Assembly: GCA_015179125.1 (NCBI GenBank)
Contig: WHVA01000067.1
Span: forward strand, 62,001-126,000
DNA: 64,000 bases
Source: Gautieria morchelliformis
Taxonomy: Eukaryota; Basidiomycota; Agaricomycetes; Gomphales; Gomphaceae
Direction: 5' to 3'
Part shown: piece by piece, positions 57,286-64,000 of the stretch
Layout: each line of letters starts with the position of its first letter
How positions within the stretch are numbered: the stretch's first letter is position 1
Translations under genes and position numbers: made by a program
Notes under the pieces: model-generated
The model's input: the letters and a program-made list of their open reading frames with translations, nothing else
What the model was told of the DNA's origin: nothing
The model's database searches: none

Positions 57286-58434
57286 ATGACCCCAGACACT
57301 TTTCTTAACCAGCCTTCATCTCAGCCTATGGCAGACCAACTCCCAGACGCATACTGGGACTCCCTGGGTGACCATGGGCCATTTCTTCGAGGCCTCCTTT
57401 CCAGCCAAGCACAGCAGCTGCAGCAACTTCAACTGCAGAATCAGGAACTGCACAGTCAGATTGTTAACGTTCACGACCACTTAGCCAATGCTGCCGCCAA
57501 CGCTGCTGTTGCTGCTGCTCAAGCCCTTGCGCCCTCAGTACCTCACAGTGTCCCTCCATCCACTCGCTCTATCAAAGCAGCAGAACCGGAGAAGTTCAAT
57601 GGAGACCGTGCAGAGACTGAAGGGTTTATCAGGTCTATCAGATTGTCCATCGCTGTCCAGCCGGCATCCTTCCCAGATGAGCGCACAAAGATCCTATATG
57701 CTCTTTCCTTCATGACAGGAGGCTCTGTGGAGATATGGGCACACAACGAGACACAGGCTGTCATTGATGGCACCTCCTCTATATCCACTCTGGCGGGGTT
57801 CATTAAACGTGTGGAGGAGGCCTTTGGTGGCCCAGATCGTGCCAGAATGGCTCGCACTAAACTGCATGACCTTAGGATGGCGTCAGGAATGTCGGCAGAT
57901 GAATACACGGCTCAATTTGAGATCCTGGCAGGCAGGACAGGCTTTAATGATGAGGCACTCGAGGATGCCTATGCTCGTGGCCTTCCAGCAGGTATCCTTG
58001 ATAAGATCCATGCCCAGCCCTTTCTTCCATCCAACCTCAAAGCCTGGAAGGAAGCAGCCTGTCAGATTGACCGCAATCATCGCTGTCTGTTAGAGGTCAG
58101 GAAGGCACAGACACCTCATGTCCCTAATCGCCCTCCTCCTGCCCGACCACTCCACACTCCTGCTACAGCTCCTGTTGTCACAGCGCCACCCAGTAATGCG
58201 ACACCTATGGACATTGACTCATCCCGCCGCCGCACCGAAACACGGACCTGCTACAACTGTAAGAGACCTGGTCACATTTCACCAGACTGTCCTGAACCTC
58301 GCAAGCCACGAATCCGCGCAAACCTCACGGAGGCGGACATTGCAGCAATTGTCTCTAAATCTGTGGCAGCGGAGATGGAGGAACGCAAACAGAAGGTGGA
58401 AGCCCCTGTCCAAGATGAAGGAAAGGGTTTTTAG
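57286..58434 (+). CDS. gag: Chromovirus gag polyprotein
   Basis: Structural protein of the retroelement particle. ATG 57286 is the first in frame after the LTR, giving about 382 residues; another at 57330 (MADQLPDAYWDSLG) is possible. After a Gln/Ala-rich coiled region come the capsid-like segment KFNGDRAETEGFIRSIRLSI, FMTGGSVEIWAHN and SADEYTAQFEILAGRTGFND. Near the end is the zinc knuckle CYNCKRPGHISPDC (CX2CX4HX4C). The gene is uninterrupted and stops at TAG 58432-58434, immediately after a slippery heptamer that would shift ribosomes into pol. Confidence 0.9.
   Translation: MTPDTFLNQPSSQPMADQLPDAYWDSLGDHGPFLRGLLSSQAQQLQQLQLQNQELHSQIVNVHDHLANAAANAAVAAAQALAPSVPHSVPPSTRSIKAAEPEKFNGDRAETEGFIRSIRLSIAVQPASFPDERTKILYALSFMTGGSVEIWAHNETQAVIDGTSSISTLAGFIKRVEEAFGGPDRARMARTKLHDLRMASGMSADEYTAQFEILAGRTGFNDEALEDAYARGLPAGILDKIHAQPFLPSNLKAWKEAACQIDRNHRCLLEVRKAQTPHVPNRPPPARPLHTPATAPVVTAPPSNATPMDIDSSRRRTETRTCYNCKRPGHISPDCPEPRKPRIRANLTEADIAAIVSKSVAAEMEERKQKVEAPVQDEGKGF
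58425..58431 (+). promoter_or_regulatory. -1 ribosomal frameshift site GGGTTTT at gag/pol junction
   Basis: In the gag frame the bases read AAG GGT TTT TAG, so the heptamer G GGT TTT fits the X XXY YYZ rule exactly and abuts the gag stop. A -1 shift leads into the pol frame that opens with TTA at 58431. A downstream pseudoknot was not assessed. Confidence 0.7.
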
Positions 58435-61400
58435 GCCAGTCAGCGGTGAAAGACATGCCCCCCTCGACGAATCGGTTTTCAGTTCTCGAAACATGTACAA
58501 TAGGGATCACAGGCGATATGATGCATCCTTCTCCTATCCCTGATCAAACTGAAACCAAACCAGCCATGCCAAAAACCCAACCCATCGCTCCAGTTGCTAA
58601 TGCAAACCTTCCAGTCCCTCTATATGTCCGTACTGCTGACCTCCGCCGATGCACCAAAGTACCTCTCAAGGTCCACTCCGTTGACACAGGGCATCCACTT
58701 GCAATTGACTCCCTCCTTGACAGTGGTGCTACAGGGATGTTCATCGATGTGGTGTTTGTAAGGGAACACAGACTTCAGACCCGTCCCCTACCCCGTGCCA
58801 TCCCCGTCTACAATATTGATGGTACCCCAAATGAGGCTGGCTCAATCAAGGAAGAAGTTGACCTCATTTGCACCTTTGGGGATCATACGGAATGTGCCAC
58901 ATTCTCCGTCACGAGCCTTGGACGACTTGCCATCATTCTTGGTCACACATGGCTTGTTGAACACAACCCAGAAGTTGACTGGCGTACAGGAGATGTGAAG
59001 ATGACACGCTGTCCCAAGTCATGTGGGGGCAGACCTGTTGTCAGAGGGCCCACAGTCGAAACTGTTCCAGAAGAGAGTGTAGATCAGGAGGAGGTTCCCA
59101 TACAGCACACCCGCTCCCTACTTGAGGAAGGAGACAGGACCTTTGTCATCTTTGTGAATGAGAGTCCTGAAATGATTGGTGCAGGCTGGACTGTCTCCCA
59201 ACAGCTTGCTGAACGGGCCAGCAAGTCTGCACCAGTCAGATCCTTCGAGGACCTTGTCCCCAAACCATACCAGGAGTTCAAGGATGTGTTTTCTAAGGAG
59301 TCATTTGACCAACTGCCTCCTCGAAAGCCCTGGGACCATGCAATTGAGCTCACTCCAGGTGCACAACCCTTCAGCACAAAGGTTTACCCAATGTCACCGG
59401 TTGAGCAAAGGGAACTGGATAACTTCCTTGAGGAGAACCTGAAGAGCCATCGTATCCGTCCTTCCAAGTCACCTATGGCATCTCCAGTCTTCTTTGTGAA
59501 GAAAAAGGACGGCAGTCTTAGATTTGTGCAAGACTACCAGAAGCTCAATGATATAACAATCAAGAATGCCTATCCTTTGCCCCTTGTTCCAGACATCATG
59601 AATAAGATTGCTGCTGGAAGGGCTAAATACTTCACAAAGCTTGACATTCGCTGGGGATATAATAATGTACGCATAAAAGAGGGAGATGAGTGGAAGGCAG
59701 CCTTTCGGACAAATAGGGGCCTGTATGAACCTCTAGTCATGTTCTTTGGACTCACGAACAGCCCAGCAACCTTCCAGACGATGATGAATGACATCTTCAA
59801 GAGTCTCATCGATGAAGGGGTTGTGGTGGTGTTCATGGACGACATTCTCATCTTCACAGAGTTGCTTGAAGAATATCGTAGGATTGTACGACGTGTCCTT
59901 AAATCCTCCGGGCCAACAACCTGTACCTCAAACCTGAAAAATGCCTATTTGAGCAACTAGAGGTGGAGTATCTCGGCCTCATCCTCTCTCAAGGACAGGT
60001 TGCCATGGACCCAGTCAAGGTTGCAGGGGTGCGGGACTGGCCAATACCACGTAACGTCACTGAAGTCAAATCATTCCTTGGTTTCATCAACTTCTACCAT
60101 AGATTTGTGGAAGACTTCTCACACATTGCAAAGCCCCTCAACCAGTTGACAAAACAGGATGCCCAATGGTCTTGGGATCCAAATGGCCCAGAGCAAATGT
60201 CCTTCGACAAGCTCAAACTCCTATCACCTCAACACCGATCCTTGTCCTCCCTGATCAAGACAAACATTTCCGTCTTGAAACAGATGCCTCAGCCTATGCC
60301 ACAGGAGCAGTACTGTCCCAGCTATGTGATGATGGCAAATGGCGGCCTGTGGGGTTTGTCTCCAAAAGCCTCAATGATGCTGAACGCAACTATGCCATCC
60401 ATGACAAGGAGCTTCTTTCTGTGATTCGGGGATTAGAGGAATGGCGCCACATCTTAGAGGGAACAAAGCACAAGATTGAGATTCTCAATGACCATCAGAA
60501 TCTCACCTACTTCGCACTGCACAAAACCTGAACCGTCGTCAAGCATGCTGGTCACTCTACCTCTCTCGCTTTGATTTTGAGCTGATCCATCGTCCTGGTC
60601 GTCATTCAGCCAAGCCTGATGCACTCTCACGACGCGTGGATCATAAGCGGGGGGAGGAAGACAACCAAAATCAAGTCTTACTTACCCCTGACTTGTTCCA
60701 CATCAAGGCGAATCCTCCAGAGGCTGGCGCGCAGTTAGTCCCAGGTGAAGGTGATGCTTTCCTCAATCGAGTAAGGAACTGTGTAGACCGGGATGAAAAG
60801 GTTGTCAAGGCTCTCAAAGAACTGGGCTCCTCTGGAAATTTACGAGGAGAAGAGTGGTCTGAACAGGATGGGCTTGTCCTCTATCACAACAAAGTGTACG
60901 TGCCGCTTGATGCAAAACTACGACATGACATAGTGAAAGCGCACCATGACATGCCTCTCACCGGTCACCCTGGTCGTTGGAGAACCACTGAACTAGTTGC
61001 TCGGAGTTACTGGTGGCCTGGGATGGGACGTTACATTGCAAAATACGTGAAGGCCTGTGACCTGTGCAACCGGACAAAAACCTTCCCTGCTTCTCCCATT
61101 GGCAAGCTTCTACCAAACCGTATCCCAGACCGTAGATGGCAGGTTATGTCTGTTGACGTGATCGTAGAACTGCCTACCAGTCATGGCTATAATGCTCTCC
61201 TTGTTGTCGTCGATCACCTCTCAAAGCGTGCACATGTCATTCCCACCACTTCAGATGTAACTTCGGTGGGAGTTGCCCGACTCTTCCGTGATCATGTTTG
61301 GAAACTTCATGGGCTCCCTGAAGAAATCATCAGTGATCGAGGCACACAGTTCATCTCCCAGTTCATGCGTGAACTGAACAAACTTCTTGGTGTCAAAGTC

Positions 61401-62400
61401 GCTGCCTCTACTGCTTATCACCCCCAAACTGATGGACAGACTGAAAGGGTTAATCAGGAGATTGAGCAATACCTTCGACTATTCGTCAACCAGCGTCAGG
61501 ATGATTGGTTTGAATGGATATCCTTGGCTGAGTTTGCCTATGACAACCGAATCCATGCCTCAACCCAGACTACACCCTTCATGTTGGACAGTGGCCAACA
61601 TCCAAGGCTGGGACTGGAACCAGTCCGGGAAACTTGACTCGAGGCCCTGGATGAGTTCACAACACGGATGGAAGCGGCCACAAGAGAAGCTCATTTGGCC
61701 CTGTCCAAGGCAGCAGAGGACATGGCACGCTTCTATGACGTGCACCATAAAGCAGCCCCAGTTTATAAGCTTGGTGACAAGGTCTGGCTCAATGCACAAA
61801 ACATCACAACCACTCGCCCAATGAAGAAGCTAGACCACAAGTGGCTAGGCCCCTACACTGTTGATAAGGTGGTCTCACGAAATGCCTATGGTCTAAATCT
61901 TCCTACATCCTTTGGTCGCACACATCCAGTGTTCTCTGTCGTCCTGCTTCGGCCATATGAAGATGACCCGATCCTTGAACGTCATGCCCCTCCACCACCC
62001 CCCCCGTGTCATACGGGATGGAGCCGAAGAATATGAAGTTGAAAGGATTCTAGACAGCAGGATGTTCCATGGAAGGTTGGAGTATCTCGTGCGCTGAAAG
62101 GGCTATGGAGCTGCTGACGATCTCTGGCTACCAGCGAAAGATGTCTCTGGGGCAAAGCGACTCGTTAAAGAATTTCACCGGCAGAACCCAGAGGCACCTC
62201 AGCGTATCTCAGCAGCCACATATATGTCCCTCCCCTTCCAGAGATTTCAGAACTTCACAGAACCTTCCAGGCAAACTCTCTTCGACTGGACAGCAGGCAG
62301 GGCTTCTACTTATGATGTCAAGGGTCCAGAACCCCAAAGATAAGCGATATCGGCCTCTGCCTAACCAATTCATTCTGATAAGCTATATATCCCCTCTCCA
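58431..62400 (+). pseudogene. pol: Chromovirus pol (PR-RT-RH-IN-chromodomain), decayed
   Basis: Domains in order: aspartic protease LDSGATGMFID near 58722; reverse transcriptase with YPLPLVPDIM, KLDIRWGYNNVRI and the catalytic VVVFMDDILIF near 59830; RNase H LETDASAYATGAVLSQ near 60280; integrase zinc site GHPGRWRTTELVARSYWWPG then CDLCNRTK. The DDE residues are in VDVIVELP, ISDRGTQF and GQTERVNQEIEQ (to about 61470). A chromodomain EEYEVERILDSRMFHGRLEY is at about 62028. Breaks: frame changes near 59905, 60210 and 60513, an in-frame TGA at 61635-61637, a shift in a C run near 62000, and TGA at 62095-62097 inside the chromodomain where Trp is usual. The chromodomain would steer integration to heterochromatin in a working copy. 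Confidence 0.9.
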
Positions 62401-62449
62401 CCTGTGACCGCTCACTTCCACTGCATCGACCCCACCACATCCATCAACC

Positions 62450-63003
62450 ATGTCCTCGCCCGCCATTGAGCTTGTTGCCCTCCCCAGCTTCACCCAAAAC
62501 CTCTCTGACCTGCCAAACATGTCACGTGTCGATCCCACCCTCCTGCACTTCTCCGGCTTCTCGTCATCCAGAGCAGCCAATGAAGCCAAGCTACAAAGGA
62601 TGCTTGACTGCCGTGATCTCGACGTCGCATGGTCTTCAAAGTGGTCCGTCAGCTCTGAGGACCTCACACCAGCGAAAGTCAGGCGCCCACTCGCCCTGCA
62701 CTCGCATTCCTCAGACCCCAACACAGACGAGAGAACACGTACTACATCGGCGACCCTGTCTTCCTCAACGATGGAACCCCCCCTTGCGGAACCCCCTACA
62801 CTTTCGAAGGCTGGGTGGGGCGGCGTTTCCGTAACGTGGCAGGAGAGCGAATACGTCGAGCAAGGTTCCGAGGGCCGCACTTGCCCATGGACCCCAATCC
62901 CCCTGAGCTCATCATTGACCTGCGTTACCAGGAAGGGAAGGGCCAGGAGAGATGGTGGTCCCGCCTGTGGCATACTTGGAAACGATGTCTCGGTGGATGT
63001 TGA
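62450..63003 (+). pseudogene. Extra 3' ORF of the chromovirus, one frameshift
   Basis: It lies between pol and the 3' LTR, where env or accessory genes sit in other retroelements. The frame from ATG 62450 (MSSPAIELVALPSFTQNLS) runs to about 62735. The coding-like frame then shifts, continuing GDPVFLNDGTPPCGTPYTFE, GWVGRRFRNVAGERIRRARF and LPMDPNPPELIIDLRYQEG to TGA 63001-63003. Total about 185 residues, basic, with no hydrophobic membrane span or signal peptide, so it is not an envelope protein. I do not recognise it. Confidence 0.5.
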
Positions 63004-63042
63004 GGGCTAGGTGGCAGCTGTGCTTGTCGGGACGACAAGCAT

Positions 63043-63053
63043 TGAGAGGGGGG
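63043..63053 (+). promoter_or_regulatory. Polypurine tract before the 3' LTR
   Basis: GAGAGGGGGG sits a few bases upstream of the 3' LTR start at 63057, the expected place for priming plus-strand DNA synthesis in LTR retroelements. Confidence 0.6.
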
Positions 63054-63056
63054 TGA

Positions 63057-63435
63057 TGTCAGGGTTCACGCATTTCCTTCCACAAGTTTCTATTTCCTTC
63101 CATGAGTTTCCGTTACCTTCCGTCAGTTTCCATAACCTTCCGTCACCTTCCGTCACATGTCACATTCCGTCACCTTCCGTAACCTTCTACAAGTTTCCGT
63201 CTCCCCTATTATGTAAGCCTTGCCAGCGCTATAAGACTGTAGCCCGTGTGGTGGCGTTTCCTCAGCTTGATCTCTGAGGATACCCACTACACAGGCAAGT
63301 CCCCATGTATCTATCGTTGGTAGAGTTATAAACTGAGGATAAATACCCACTACACAGTTGGTCATTGTCCTAGTATCGGCTCTTATCTCCTTGAGTATCT
63401 TTGGTTGTGGCTTCGTCATTAGTGTTGCCCTCACA
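63057..63435 (+). repeat. 3' LTR of the chromovirus
   Basis: Matches the 5' LTR throughout with small indels: fewer CTTCCGTCA-type units and a 4-bp AAAT insertion near 63341. Confidence 0.9.
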
Positions 63436-63439
63436 GGTT

Positions 63440-63999
63440 CCGAATCTGAACACGAACCATCACGCAAGAGGTATCGCACCAGCTATTCTGAGGGAACGGC
63501 GCGCAAGAAACCGTTTGCATCAGAGTACCATGTACTCTGTATACACTAATGCTTGCTCCTAGGAAACGCGACCCACTTTCGAGGCCAGCGCGACATTTCG
63601 GTCGCACAGTAGAAATGTGGCGCCGCTTCGAACTCATCATTAACGAAGGCCGGCGTGACACATCTGACGACGAGGCTGATGATACCTAGTAACTCTTCCC
63701 CTCTTGCCGCTGAACTCATTGATCATTTTGTATTCTAGCTTGCGCGCCACGCAGCGACAATACGAGCGACTAGTCGAGATCTGCCCTCGTCTTTCGGAAG
63801 AGATTCGGACGCATGGTGTTGCAGAGGTAGCTACTATTGTAAGTGCCTGACTTCCTGAAGCAATATTGCATTCTCGATGACGCTTGACGAGCCAGATGGA
63901 GAATGCACGTGCCTGTGGCCGCGGTGAAGACATCAAATGCGTCAAAGACCTCATGCAATCCATCCGCTCCTTCCACCCGGCTCTGAAGACAAACGACAA
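63440..63999 (+). CDS. Partial gene resembling DUF6698-type proteins
   Basis: It begins right after the 3' LTR and runs off the window. Segments: SESEHEPSRKRYRTSYSEGT (basic, nuclear-like), then after an intron (acceptor near 63562) RHFGRTVEMWRRFELIINEG. Then, after a second intron, LRATQRQYERLVEICPRLSE and EEIRTHGVAEVATI, and after a third, ENARACGRGEDIKCVKDLMQ. The order, a HFGRT motif followed by helical segments with a RxDDxK-like stretch (here RGEDIK), recalls the DUF6698 proteins common in agaricomycetes, whose role is unknown. The 5' end may have been cut by the chromovirus insertion, as no start codon is seen outside the LTR. Confidence 0.5.
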
Positions 64000-64000
64000 G

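Larger units (their letters stand above)
56870..63435 (+). mobile_element. Ty3/gypsy chromovirus, near full length, decayed
   Basis: Two direct LTRs (56870-57267 and 63057-63435), both TGTCAGGG...CTCACA, enclose gag, pol and an extra ORF. The domain order protease, reverse transcriptase, RNase H, integrase, chromodomain identifies a Ty3/gypsy chromovirus. Flanks are CCGGT on the left and GGTTC on the right, so no clean 5-bp target duplication is visible. The LTRs differ by several indels (398 versus 379 bp) and pol has many breaks, so the copy is not recent and cannot move by itself. Confidence 0.9.

Noticed and set aside
1..64000. tRNA or rRNA genes, bacterial-type riboswitches or terminators
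   Set aside because: None found by eye; no cloverleaf A/B-box pair was convincing and bacterial signals are not expected in this fungal sequence.

Overview
This window looks like nuclear DNA of a filamentous fungus, most likely an agaricomycete (mushroom-forming basidiomycete). The grounds are the dense short introns of about 45-75 bp with GT...AG ends, a NACHT-ankyrin NLR of the mushroom type, a chromodomain Ty3/gypsy retrotransposon, many solo LTRs, and basidiomycete-style P450, MFS, BAHD-like acyltransferase and threonine-aspartase genes. The species cannot be read from the sequence. No rRNA, tRNA or CRISPR was seen.

1-10 kb holds the 3' end of a Ser/Ala-rich GPI-anchor-type protein gene, a possible PAAR-like ORF, and a long NACHT-ankyrin NLR gene (1688-9858). 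The NLR is broken by a frameshift, an in-frame TGA and three separate LTR-like insertions, each bounded by a 5-bp target duplication. 10-16 kb carries an inverted pair of related repeats, a WD40 relic and an APH-fold phosphotransferase gene with one homopolymer frameshift.

16-31 kb is a rearranged duplication block. A BAHD-like acyltransferase gene plus an intronless coiled-coil gene occur at 16.5-20.1 kb and again, decayed, at 26.9-30.3 kb. A third coiled-coil copy lies inverted at 24.9-26.5 kb. Between the inverted arms are remains of an IucA/IucC-family siderophore synthetase and several strong palindromes.

31-52 kb is a more ordinary gene-rich stretch. It contains a secreted lactonase-like beta-propeller protein, an intact 11-exon threonine aspartase, a cytochrome P450, an unresolved membrane-protein gene, an ERp38-type protein disulfide isomerase whose second active site has lost its CxxC, two tandem MFS transporter genes, and a third acyltransferase paralogue with a proline-rich repeat insertion.

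52-64 kb is transposon-rich. It has an inverted pair of copia gag fragments, transposon and Chs7-like relics, and a 6.6-kb chromovirus (56870-63435) with two LTRs, gag, a canonical -1 slippery site, a decayed pol, a chromodomain and an extra 3' ORF. The window ends in a gene resembling a DUF6698-type protein.

Functionally, the synthetase remains, three acyltransferase copies, P450, PDI and two MFS pumps could be the relic of a metabolite or iron-acquisition locus, but this is inference from proximity only. Exon boundaries were assigned by eye from splice consensus, frame continuity and family motifs.
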